A stretch of 64,000 nucleotides of DNA from W589 sp964611805 (GTDB lineage Bacteria > Chloroflexota > Dehalococcoidia > Dehalococcoidales > Fen-1064). Under the pieces are notes generated by a model. It had not been told where the DNA came from. It worked only from the letters and a program-made list of their open reading frames with translations, and did no database searches. A program made the position numbers and the translations under genes. The DNA is taken from NCBI GenBank assembly GCA_964611805.1, contig CAZTBG010000001.1, forward strand, positions 62,001 to 126,000, read 5' to 3'. How positions within the stretch are numbered: the first letter of the stretch is position 1; every line of letters begins with the position of its first letter. This document shows, piece by piece, positions 1-7,512 of this stretch.

Positions 1-251
1 AAGCGGGTGGTATACGGAGCGTCAGGCGTCCGGACCGTAGCCGGGCTGGTACCACTATCGTACCACTGGTAGACATTGGCCAGGCCACTCACAAAGAACT
101 CCTCTTCGACGTACCCATACGAAGTCAGGTCAATCGGGACGTACTGCCGGTTGGCCGCATTAAACGGGTACGAGTCCTCTGTGACCGGTATCGGCCCGGT
201 TATTTTGGGAGACGCACCTTTATAGTTGATATTTACGGCTTTACCGTCCAT
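1..251 (-). CDS. N-terminal part of an alpha/beta-hydrolase-domain protein, runs off the window
   Basis: An open frame starts at the ATG at 251-249 and runs off the left edge without a stop (83 codons seen). The visible protein contains ITGPIPVTEDSYPFN and, further on, GYVEEEFFVSGLANVYQW. From memory this pattern resembles the start of the large alpha/beta-hydrolase-domain family PF20091, whose catalytic part would lie outside the window. It is the last gene of the minus-strand group led by ybeY, 10 bp after the flavodoxin-like gene. Family assignment is moderate; that it is coding is well supported by the uninterrupted frame. Confidence 0.55.
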   Translation of the reverse strand, partial: MDGKAVNINYKGASPKITGPIPVTEDSYPFNAANRQYVPIDLTSYGYVEEEFFVSGLANVYQWYDSGTSPATVRTPDAPYTTR

Positions 252-261
252 TTTCCAATGG

Positions 262-834
262 TCACTTCCCCACCAGCCGCTGCCCCGCTTCATAGGCCTG
301 CTTAAGGGCATCGGGGTGCTTTTTAATCGCCCCTTTTTCGTCAATCCCTTTAAACAGCAACTCCCCGGCATACTCGATGTTCAAGATGTGGAACCAGGTC
401 TTCACCACCGCCAGCGAAGGCTCAAACATATTCTTCAGCCTCGTCCCGCCGACGGAGATAAAGAAACCCTTTCTCACTCGCTCGTCGCCCAGAGGCGGGA
501 CTTTGAGCACGTATTTACGCACCCAGAGACACTGGCAGCGGTCAATCATCGCCTTTAGCTGGGCGGTCGGCCCCGCGAACTGCACCGGAGATGCCACCAC
601 GATACGGTCGGCCTGTTCCAGTTCACGGTACACCTCCTGCATGTCGTCCTTTACCACACAATTGCCAGTCTTGAGGCAGCCGTCACAGTGACGGCAGGTC
701 TCAAACTTGAGGCTCCTTAGCTCGATTATCTTTGTCTCGGCCCCCTGGCTGGCAGCACCCTTCATTAACTCCGCCAGCAGCAGGTCCGTATTGCCGCCCC
801 GCCTCGGGCTGCCAGCAATACCGAGTACCCTCAC
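262..834 (-). CDS. Flavodoxin-like NAD(P)H-dependent oxidoreductase / iron-sulfur flavoprotein family
   Basis: 190-residue protein with the FMN-phosphate-binding loop GSPRRGGNT at residues 8-16, as in the NADPH-dependent FMN reductase superfamily. A cysteine cluster follows (CRHCDGCLKTGNC, about residues 47-59), the spacing seen in iron-sulfur flavoproteins of anaerobes, so a [4Fe-4S] cluster is possible. Residues 80-90 (VVASPVQFAGP) match the second flavin-contacting loop. The start overlaps the ybeY stop by 4 bp (ATGA), so the two are probably translationally coupled. Substrate unknown; role as a soluble electron-transfer flavoprotein is inferred. Confidence 0.82.
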   Translation of the reverse strand: MRVLGIAGSPRRGGNTDLLLAELMKGAASQGAETKIIELRSLKFETCRHCDGCLKTGNCVVKDDMQEVYRELEQADRIVVASPVQFAGPTAQLKAMIDRCQCLWVRKYVLKVPPLGDERVRKGFFISVGGTRLKNMFEPSLAVVKTWFHILNIEYAGELLFKGIDEKGAIKKHPDALKQAYEAGQRLVGK

Positions 835-1304
835 CAGCCGTTCTCCTCGATTAGCTCCAGGATTTCCGCCTCTCTCGCCCTCATACGCTGTTCCGGTTCC
901 GGCGCATCATGGTCATAACCAAGGAGATGAAGCACACCATGAATAACAAGTAAGGCTACCTCCTTCTTCACGGGGTGCCGGTGCTCCTCGGCCTGCATGA
1001 AAGCCTGGGGGAAAGAGACAATCACCTCGCCGAGGTGGACAGCCCCGTCAGGAGGTGTCACGAAGTCAGGCATATCCGAGTCCTCTTCGGGAGTCATGGG
1101 GAAGGCAAGTACATCGGTCGGTGCATCAATGCCAAGATGAACCAGGTTAAGCTCCTGAATCTTCTCCTGGCCGGTAATTACCAGTCCGAGTTCCGCCGTA
1201 GGGTTAGTACCCTCGACAACAAGCACCTGCTCGGCAACACCTCGCAGCCAGTCAGCCTCGAGCTCACCCTCGAATTCCTCGTCAATGAGAACGTTTACTT
1301 CCAT
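831..1304 (-). CDS. ybeY: Endoribonuclease YbeY (16S rRNA maturation)
   Basis: 157-residue protein with the zinc-binding signature HGVLHLLGYDHD; the three histidines are residues 122, 126 and 132. The upstream conserved LGEVIVS strand is at residues 91-97. YbeY is a metallo-endoribonuclease for 16S rRNA 3' processing and ribosome quality control. Length is normal. The ATG at 1304 follows closely on a predicted promoter (-10 at 1317-1322), giving a leader of only a few bases that carries GGAG directly before the ATG. Confidence 0.93.
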   Translation of the reverse strand: MEVNVLIDEEFEGELEADWLRGVAEQVLVVEGTNPTAELGLVITGQEKIQELNLVHLGIDAPTDVLAFPMTPEEDSDMPDFVTPPDGAVHLGEVIVSFPQAFMQAEEHRHPVKKEVALLVIHGVLHLLGYDHDAPEPEQRMRAREAEILELIEENGW

Positions 1305-1316
1305 CTCCGCAATGAT

Positions 1317-1344
1317 AGCATAAGACGGTTGACATTGTCGTCAA
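1317..1344 (-). promoter_or_regulatory. Predicted promoter of ybeY
   Basis: Read on the minus strand: -35 TTGACG (1344-1339), 16-bp spacer, -10 TATGCT (1322-1317), about 12 bp before the ybeY ATG. The -35 lies in a short inverted repeat (TTGAC / GTCAA). Based on sequence match only. Confidence 0.4.
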
Positions 1345-1415
1345 GGCGATGGTAGCGTAGGACAAATGGCATCTTTCAACGTAAAGTAGTAAAATATGTT
1401 AAGTAACAAAGTGCT

Positions 1416-1508
1416 GGAGGGGTCGCATAGTTGGTCTAGTGCGGGCGCCTGCTAAGCGCTTGCCCTGGGAAACCGGGGTCGTGGGTTCGAATCCCACTCC
1501 CTCCGCCA
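1416..1508 (+). tRNA. tRNA-Ser(GCU)
   Basis: Acceptor 5' strand GGAGGGG (1416-1422) pairs with CTCCC-type 3' strand ending at 1504, with one G-U pair, then discriminator G1505 and an encoded CCA (1506-1508). The anticodon loop is CTGCTAA, giving anticodon GCT. The variable region is long (TGCCCTGGGAAACCGGGG), as required for a class II serine tRNA. The T-arm is GTGGG-TTCGAAT-CCCAC. Confidence 0.95.
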
Positions 1509-1564
1509 GCCTGCGCTAAAGCTTCGGGTGGCAAGCAGCATACCCCCGGAAAAAGGGTGTGTTT

Positions 1565-1574
1565 NNNNNNNNNN
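1565..1574. other. Assembly gap (10 N) inside a second tRNA-Ser gene
   Basis: Ten N separate 1509-1564, which has no recognisable tRNA 5' part, from the 3' end of a serine-type tRNA at 1575. The T-arm and acceptor on the right are nearly identical to the tRNA-Ser just upstream, so the join probably failed on this repeat. The true gap length is unknown and must at least contain the missing 5' two-thirds of the tRNA. Confidence 0.9.
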
Positions 1575-1607
1575 GTCTCGTGGGTTCGAATCCCACCCCC
1601 TCCGCCA
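1575..1607 (+). tRNA. tRNA-Ser, 3' end only (5' part lost in gap)
   Basis: T-arm GTGGG-TTCGAAT-CCCAC, acceptor 3' strand CCCCTCC, discriminator G and encoded CCA at 1605-1607. These match the tRNA-Ser at 1416-1508 except for one base in the acceptor. The anticodon lies in the gap, so the isoacceptor cannot be named. Confidence 0.75.
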
Positions 1608-1670
1608 CGATACGAGCATGAAAGCCTTGCCCCTCGTAAAGGGGCATATTAGCTTGCAGGACGTGAAATA

Positions 1671-2921
1671 ATGCCCCGATACCATATCTGGACAATCGGT
1701 TGTCAGATGAACAAGGCCGAATCGGAGCGGCTCGGCAGCTTCTTTGAGCAGCAGGGCTATGAGGTAACGGCAACCGCCGATGAGGCGGACATAGTCGTGC
1801 TCAATAGCTGTGTGGTGCGTCAAAGTGCCGAAAATCGCGTCATCAACAAGCTCCACGCCCTGAAATCACTCAAGAGACAACGTCCTGAGCTCACCCTGGC
1901 CGTGACCGGCTGCTGGGTCGACTCTAATATCGACCAGCTCAGGAAGGGCTTCCCCCACGTCGACCACTTCTTCGGGCCGGGGGAGTGCCCTGGCTGGCTG
2001 GAGACAGGCGAATGGGTTCACCTGACTCTCACCAACGCAGGCCCCACCGCCTACGTCCCCATAATCCAGGGATGCGACAATTTTTGCAGCTACTGCATCG
2101 TCCCTTACCGCCGGGGCAGGGAAAAGAGCCTGCCGATAGATGACATAATATGTGAGGTGCAGGAGCGGGTTCGCCGCGGCACCAGAGAGGTCACCCTGCT
2201 GGGACAAAATGTCGACTCATACGGGCATGACCTGCCCAATAGGCCAGACCTGGCTGACCTGCTTGCCGGACTGAACGCTATTGACGGACTGGCGCGGATA
2301 CGTTTCCTGACCAACCACCCCAAGGACATGAGTCAACGACTTATTACCGCCATAGCCAGCCTAGATAAGGTCTGCGAGCAGCTAAGCCTGCCGGTACAGT
2401 CCGGCAGTAACGTTATCCTGAAAGCGATGAAGCGTGGTTACAGCATTGAGGACTACCGGGGGCTGGTTGGGGAAATACGGCGGCAGGTGCCGGGGGTTGC
2501 TTTGAGCACCGACGTCATCGTCGGGTTCCCCTCGGAAACTGAGCCGCAGTTCCAGGAAACTTACGACCTGCTCGCCGAGCTAAAGTTTGATACCGTACAT
2601 GTCGCCGCCTACTCTCCGAGGCCAGGCACGGCGGCCGCTCGGGAGCTTGAGGACAACATCCCCGCCGCCGAAAAGAAACGACGACTTGATAAAGTAGAGC
2701 AGCTCCAGGAGGGTATCGCTACCGAGATAAATGCCAGCCTTCTCAGCAAAACGGTAGAGGTTCTCGTCGAGGGTAGGAAAGGTGATAAGTGGCAGGGGAG
2801 GACCAGGAGTGATAAACTGGTATTTTTCAAGGACAAAGAAAATCGCCGGGGACAGCCACTGCCCGTCAGGATAGAGCAGACCAGTCCCTGGTCACTACAG
2901 GGTAGACTTAATAGAGAGTGA
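1671..2921 (+). CDS. miaB: tRNA-2-methylthio-N6-dimethylallyladenosine synthase MiaB
   Basis: 416-residue radical-SAM methylthiotransferase. The N-terminal MTTase domain starts with WTIGCQMNKAESE, the MiaB-type form, and carries further cluster cysteines in NSCVVR and VTGCW. The radical SAM cysteines are in GCDNFCSYCIVPYRRG (CxxxCxxC). A C-terminal TRAM domain (SKTVEVLVEG, about residues 360-415) ends the protein. It adds the 2-methylthio group to i6A37 of tRNAs. It starts 64 bp after the truncated tRNA-Ser and leads the genes running to larC. MtaB or RimO are less likely from the N-terminal motif. Confidence 0.92.
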   Translation: MPRYHIWTIGCQMNKAESERLGSFFEQQGYEVTATADEADIVVLNSCVVRQSAENRVINKLHALKSLKRQRPELTLAVTGCWVDSNIDQLRKGFPHVDHFFGPGECPGWLETGEWVHLTLTNAGPTAYVPIIQGCDNFCSYCIVPYRRGREKSLPIDDIICEVQERVRRGTREVTLLGQNVDSYGHDLPNRPDLADLLAGLNAIDGLARIRFLTNHPKDMSQRLITAIASLDKVCEQLSLPVQSGSNVILKAMKRGYSIEDYRGLVGEIRRQVPGVALSTDVIVGFPSETEPQFQETYDLLAELKFDTVHVAAYSPRPGTAAARELEDNIPAAEKKRRLDKVEQLQEGIATEINASLLSKTVEVLVEGRKGDKWQGRTRSDKLVFFKDKENRRGQPLPVRIEQTSPWSLQGRLNRE

Positions 2922-2945
2922 GCCAAAGCAAGGAGGCAAAATCTG

Positions 2946-3350
2946 GTGAGAAAAAAACAGTGGTATCTGCTGGTGCTGGTGGGACTAATTACCGTCATGG
3001 TTCTTCTTGCCGGGTGTTATCCGGTAGATACCGGAACGAACGGCGAGGAGTCTGACAGCGGTAGTTTCATCACCAGCATCTGGCCAATGCTTATCTTTAT
3101 TGTACTGCTTTTCGCCATGATGTACTTCGTCATGATTAGACCCCAGCGCAAGAGACAGAGGGAACACCAGGACTTCATCGAGCAACTGCACAGGGGTGAC
3201 AGGGTGGTTACTGCCGGCGGCATCTATGGTGTGGTTGAGTCGGTCAGTGAAGACAATGTCGTCTTGAAGGTTGAGTCAGGAGCAACGATGAGAGTCTCCA
3301 AGAGCAGCGTTATCGCAAAACAGTATGAGGAAGAGCCAAGAATCGGCTGA
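2946..3350 (+). CDS. yajC: Preprotein translocase accessory subunit YajC, with an N-terminal lipobox
   Basis: 134 residues from a GTG start with AAGGAGG at 2930-2936. The YajC core is clear: a membrane helix (about 42-64, WPMLIFIVLLFAMMYFVMI), then RPQRKRQREHQDFIEQLHRGDRVVTAGGIYGVV. Before it lies an unusual second hydrophobic stretch ending in LLAGC (Cys24), which fits a lipoprotein signal, followed by a short Ser/Glu/Gly linker. YajC associates with SecDF-YidC at the membrane; no secDF is in the window. The lipidation is inferred from the motif alone. Confidence 0.9.
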   Translation: MRKKQWYLLVLVGLITVMVLLAGCYPVDTGTNGEESDSGSFITSIWPMLIFIVLLFAMMYFVMIRPQRKRQREHQDFIEQLHRGDRVVTAGGIYGVVESVSEDNVVLKVESGATMRVSKSSVIAKQYEEEPRIG

Positions 3351-3398
3351 AAAGGGGTTACCAACACAGAACCGCGCTAGTGCAGGAGTGCTATACCA

Positions 3399-4952
3399 GT
3401 GAGCTATTACGACTATATCCTGGTCGGGAGCGGAATTGCCGGGCTTTATACGTCCTTGCTCGCCCGGGAACAGGGGAGCGTCCTAATTATCACCAAGGGC
3501 AACATCGACGACTGCAACACGAAGCATGCCCAGGGGGGTATTGCCGCCCCCATCGGCCAGAACGACTCGCCGGAACTCCACTTCCAGGATACTATTGCTG
3601 CTGGCGACGGCCTATGTGACGAAGAAGCGGTACGCATCCTCGCCACTGAAGCCCCAAACCGCATCTCTGACCTCGTAGACCTGGGTGTCCCCTTTGACAC
3701 CGTTGACGGGCAGATTGCCCTTACCACGGAGGCAGCCCACAGCAGAGCGCGCATCCTCCACGCCGGAGGCGATGCCACCGGAGAGCACATTGAGGTCACA
3801 TTGAGCAATCGCGTGCGCTCCTCAGGGATACGTGTGCTGGAGAACTGCCTCGCCACCGACGTCCTGATAAACAAGGGGAAGGCCTGTGGTGTTATGACCC
3901 TGGACTGCCGTACTGGCTCAGTCGAGGAGTTTGAAAGCAGAGCATTAATCATGGCCACCGGTGGAGCCGGCCAGCTGTTTCGTTTCAACACCAACTCCGA
4001 AATCGCCACCGGTGATGGCATTGCCCTGGCCTTTGAAGCTGGCGCAGAGATTACGGATATGGAGTTCTTCCAGTTCCACCCCACCGCCCTGCGCCTGCCC
4101 GGAGTGGCTCCCTTTCTCATCTCGGAAGCCGTCAGGGGCGAGGGAGGCATACTGCGCAACGTAAACGGACGCCGTTTTATGCAGGACTATACTCCAGACG
4201 GGGAACTGGCACCAAGGGACGTCGTTGCCCGAAGCATATTGCAGGAAATGGAAAAAACAGGCTCTGACCATGTCTTTATCGATGTCACCCACCTGCCAAG
4301 ACAACTGACCCTGACCCGGTTTCCTCACATCTATCGCTTCTGCCTCGACCACAAGCTGGACATTACCCAAACGCCAGCGCCGGTGGCACCGGCTGCCCAC
4401 TATATGATGGGAGGCATCAAGGTTAATACCTGGGGTGAGACCAATGTAGCGGGACTCTTCGCTACCGGTGAGGTGGCCTGCACCGGGGTCCACGGGGCCA
4501 ACCGGCTGGCCTCAAACTCGATGCTGGAGGTGCTCGTCTTTAGCAAGCGAATTATCGAGAGAGCGAGGCAGGGAATGAGCACAATAACACCGGACAGCGG
4601 ACAGCGCCGTGAGGTCCATCGCAGACTAAACCAGTGGCCCACCGGTAAAAAAATATCACCACCCACCGTAACTAATTTGCAGACGCTCCTCTGGGACAAG
4701 GTGGGCATTGTGCGCAACAGAGAATCGCTTACGGAGGCGGCAGAGACCCTGGCTACCTGGCAGGACGTCCTGCCCACACCTACCGACCGCCCTTCTTACG
4801 AACTGAAAAACCTTATAATAGCCGGGCGGTTGATGACTGAGGCCGCCCTTCTTCGCGAAGAGAGCCGTGGCGCTCACTTCCGTACCGACTTCCCACAGAG
4901 TTCCCCGGACTGGCTGCGTCACCTGGTATTCACCGATGGGCAGTTAAGATGA
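3399..4952 (+). CDS. nadB: L-aspartate oxidase
   Basis: 517-residue FAD enzyme of the succinate dehydrogenase/fumarate reductase flavoprotein family. It has the dinucleotide-binding GSGIAGLYTSL near the N terminus, the KHAQGGIA segment, HPTALRLPG, and EAVRGEGGILRN, all typical of NadB, then the C-terminal ANRLASNSMLE. It oxidises aspartate to iminoaspartate for quinolinate synthesis. GTG start at 3399 with CAGGAG upstream. The stop overlaps the nadC ATG by 4 bp. No nadA is in the window, so quinolinate synthase must be encoded elsewhere. Confidence 0.95.
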   Translation: MSYYDYILVGSGIAGLYTSLLAREQGSVLIITKGNIDDCNTKHAQGGIAAPIGQNDSPELHFQDTIAAGDGLCDEEAVRILATEAPNRISDLVDLGVPFDTVDGQIALTTEAAHSRARILHAGGDATGEHIEVTLSNRVRSSGIRVLENCLATDVLINKGKACGVMTLDCRTGSVEEFESRALIMATGGAGQLFRFNTNSEIATGDGIALAFEAGAEITDMEFFQFHPTALRLPGVAPFLISEAVRGEGGILRNVNGRRFMQDYTPDGELAPRDVVARSILQEMEKTGSDHVFIDVTHLPRQLTLTRFPHIYRFCLDHKLDITQTPAPVAPAAHYMMGGIKVNTWGETNVAGLFATGEVACTGVHGANRLASNSMLEVLVFSKRIIERARQGMSTITPDSGQRREVHRRLNQWPTGKKISPPTVTNLQTLLWDKVGIVRNRESLTEAAETLATWQDVLPTPTDRPSYELKNLIIAGRLMTEAALLREESRGAHFRTDFPQSSPDWLRHLVFTDGQLR

Positions 4953-5830
4953 CAGATAAATCACTCACGCCAGAAGAGCAGATTGACCGTATTATAGAGC
5001 TGGCTCTGATTGAGGATACCGGCCAGGGGGATGTCACCAGTGAAGCACTGATTCCGGCGACACTCCTGGGGACGGCCACCATACAGGCCAAGGCCGAAGG
5101 AATTCTGGCAGGCGTAGAGATAGCCAGCAGGGTACTGCTCAGGGTTGACCCATCACTCAAATTTACGGTGCTCATCCAGGACGGAAGCAAAATCAGACCG
5201 GGGGATAGAATTGCCACCGTCTCCGGCAGGGTCATCGGCATCCTCGAGGCGGAGCGGGTTATGCTCAACTTCCTGCAACACCTGAGTGGCATCGCAACAT
5301 TAACAGCCCGGTATGTGTCCCGGACTGAGGGAACTGCTGCCACAATAGTCGACACCCGTAAGACCACACCCGGGCTCAGGCTGCTAGAAAAGTACGCGGT
5401 ACGCACGGGGGGCGGCAAGAACCACCGCCTCCACCTCGGCGACGGCATCCTGATAAAAGACAATCACCTGGCGGCTCTGCGCGCCCTCTGCGCAAACATG
5501 AAGGACATCATAATGAAGGCCAGGCGGGGTGCCCCCGAGGGCATGAAGGTTGAGGTGGAGACTACCAGCGTTGAAGAGGCCAAAGAGGCAGCCGAAGCCG
5601 GGGCGGACATTGTCCTGCTGGACAACATGAGCCCGGATGAGATGCACCGCGCCGTTGACCAGATGCCGGACGGGGTTAAGACGGAGGCTTCAGGGGGGAT
5701 CAACCTGAACAACGTGCGGGCAGTAGCCGAGACTGGAGTTGACATAATCTCGATAGGGGCACTGACTCACTCGGCAGAGGCACTGGATATCAGCCTCGAG
5801 ATTGAGCCGCAAACACTGAAACTCTCCTGA
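4949..5830 (+). CDS. nadC: Nicotinate-nucleotide diphosphorylase (carboxylating)
   Basis: 293 residues. Quinolinate phosphoribosyltransferase motifs are present: IEDTGQGDVTSEALIP at the N terminus, VDTRKTTPGLRLLEKYAVRTGGGKNHR in the active-site region, DNHL, and the barrel ends VLLDNMSP and EASGGINL. It converts quinolinate and PRPP to nicotinate mononucleotide (NaMN). It is coupled to nadB by a 4-bp overlap and followed 40 bp later by larB. NaMN adenylylated by NadD (gene at 43084) gives NaAD, the LarB substrate, which makes the neighbourhood biochemically coherent. Confidence 0.95.
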   Translation: MTDKSLTPEEQIDRIIELALIEDTGQGDVTSEALIPATLLGTATIQAKAEGILAGVEIASRVLLRVDPSLKFTVLIQDGSKIRPGDRIATVSGRVIGILEAERVMLNFLQHLSGIATLTARYVSRTEGTAATIVDTRKTTPGLRLLEKYAVRTGGGKNHRLHLGDGILIKDNHLAALRALCANMKDIIMKARRGAPEGMKVEVETTSVEEAKEAAEAGADIVLLDNMSPDEMHRAVDQMPDGVKTEASGGINLNNVRAVAETGVDIISIGALTHSAEALDISLEIEPQTLKLS

Positions 5831-5870
5831 GCTTAGAATCACGATAACTGTTTAGAAGAGGGACTATAAA

Positions 5871-6662
5871 TTGCCTGACAAAGATATGCCAGATGAAACA
5901 CAAATAACCAATGAGTGGCTATTTCAAATACTGGAGCGGGTCAAATCAGGAGACCTGCCCGTTATGCAAGCCCTGGAAGAGCTACGCATCCTCCCATACG
6001 AGAAGTTGGGCTTTGCCAACATAGACCATCACCGGAGCTTAAGGCTGGGGTTCCCGGAGGTCATATTCGGCCAGGGCAAAACAGGTGAGCAAATCGTTTC
6101 CATTACCGAACGGTTACTCAAATCCTCTAAAAAGATATTGATTACCCACGTCGGCACCGAGGTTTTTGACGAACTAAAAGCAAAAGTAGCCGATGCCATT
6201 TACAACCCCACGTCCAGGACTATCACAGTCAACCGTTCACAGAATGGCAAGTTGAAATCCGGTGTTACCGTAGTTTCCGGCGGCACCTCTGATATTGCCG
6301 TAGCTGAAGAAGCCGCCGTCACCGCGGAACTCATGGGTAATAAGGTCGAGAGATTCTTTGACATCGGCGTAGCTGGTCTTCACCGGATGTTGGATAAGTT
6401 ACCCGAGCTGCGTAAGGCCAGGGTTATGGTTGTCGTCGCCGGGATGGAAGGGGCCCTCGCCAGTGTTATCGGTGGTCTGGTATCGGTGCCTATTATCGCC
6501 GTGCCTACCAGCGTTGGATACGGGGCCAGCTTCAACGGGTTAGCCCCTCTCCTAACAATGCTAAACAGTTGCGCTCCCGGCGTGGCGGTAGTTAATATTG
6601 ATAACGGTTTCGGAGCAGGGTACCTGGCCGGCCTGATTAATTTGCAACAGGGCGGGGAATGA
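5871..6662 (+). CDS. larB: Nickel-pincer cofactor biosynthesis protein LarB
   Basis: 263 residues. The C-terminal half is a PurE/AIR-carboxylase-like domain with VVSGGTSDIAVAEEA, DIGVAGLHR, VVVAGMEGALASVIGGLV, PTSVGYGAS and the ending NIDNGFGAGYLAG, all LarB hallmarks; the N-terminal part (about 1-110) is the usual LarB extension. LarB carboxylates and hydrolyses nicotinic acid adenine dinucleotide to pyridinium-3,5-biscarboxylic acid mononucleotide, the first step to the nickel-pincer nucleotide. The open frame begins with TTG at 5871; an ATG at 5886 is an alternative start. larE follows directly. Confidence 0.95.
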   Translation: MPDKDMPDETQITNEWLFQILERVKSGDLPVMQALEELRILPYEKLGFANIDHHRSLRLGFPEVIFGQGKTGEQIVSITERLLKSSKKILITHVGTEVFDELKAKVADAIYNPTSRTITVNRSQNGKLKSGVTVVSGGTSDIAVAEEAAVTAELMGNKVERFFDIGVAGLHRMLDKLPELRKARVMVVVAGMEGALASVIGGLVSVPIIAVPTSVGYGASFNGLAPLLTMLNSCAPGVAVVNIDNGFGAGYLAGLINLQQGGE

Positions 6663-6675
6663 AGTGGGGGGAAAC

Positions 6676-7512
6676 ATGCAGACCGAAGCGAAAGTTGAGC
6701 ACCTTAAACATATCCTTGAGGAGATGAAGACTGTCCTGGTTGCCTATTCCGGCGGGGTGGACAGCACTTTTCTGGCCAGCGTCGCTCATGAAGTGCTCGG
6801 CTCGAAAATGATGGCGGTTCTCGCTTATTCACCGACGTATAGGGCGACGGAGCGTCAAGAAGCGGAGGAAATTGTCCGAAAGATTGGGTTCCGCTACAAG
6901 GCCATTGAGAGCAACGAGATGGACAATGCTGACTTCGTGGCAAATCCCCCCGAACGGTGCTACTTCTGCCGGATGTCTCTCTTTGCCGAATTAAGAAAAA
7001 TAGCCGATGAGGAAGGACTGGCCTGGATAGTGGACGGGATGAACTATGACGACCTTACCGATTATCGTCCCGGTCGGAGAGCCGCCGAAGAATCTGGCGT
7101 GCGGAGTCCCCTTGCTGAGGCCGAACTGACCAAGGAGGAAATCCGCCGGCTCTCCCGTGACAAAGGCCTGCCGACGTGGAACAAACCTGCCTCACCCTGC
7201 CTGGCCTCGCGCATTCCCTACGGCACACCGGTTACTCTAGACACATTGCAACGGATAGGGGAGGGGGAGAAGTTTCTGCACAGCCTGGGTCTGGGGCAGC
7301 TCCGGTTACGACATCATGGAGACATTGCCCGCATCGAAGTCGACGAAAAGGAAATCGGCATTCTGCTTAAAGATGAAATCCGGCGAACGATAGTACAAAA
7401 GCTGAAATCGCTGGGGTATAAATATGTGACATTGGACCTCACCGGCTACCGCACCGGTAGTTTGAATGTGGGAATTGCAGATACTGCGCAGTACAGTAAG
7501 GACATGAAATGA
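6676..7512 (+). CDS. larE: Pyridinium-3,5-bisthiocarboxylate synthase LarE
   Basis: About 278 residues from the ATG at 6676; an in-frame GTG at 6664 would add four residues. The ATP-pyrophosphatase loop is AYSGGVDSTF. The conserved cysteine corresponding to the sulfur donor of Lactiplantibacillus LarE is in PASPCLASRIPYG (Cys175 from this ATG). A CxxC pair also occurs in ERCYFCR, so three cysteines are present as in [4Fe-4S]-dependent LarE proteins such as that of Thermotoga maritima. LarE adenylylates the biscarboxylate and installs sulfur. The stop overlaps larC by 4 bp. Confidence 0.94.
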   Translation: MQTEAKVEHLKHILEEMKTVLVAYSGGVDSTFLASVAHEVLGSKMMAVLAYSPTYRATERQEAEEIVRKIGFRYKAIESNEMDNADFVANPPERCYFCRMSLFAELRKIADEEGLAWIVDGMNYDDLTDYRPGRRAAEESGVRSPLAEAELTKEEIRRLSRDKGLPTWNKPASPCLASRIPYGTPVTLDTLQRIGEGEKFLHSLGLGQLRLRHHGDIARIEVDEKEIGILLKDEIRRTIVQKLKSLGYKYVTLDLTGYRTGSLNVGIADTAQYSKDMK

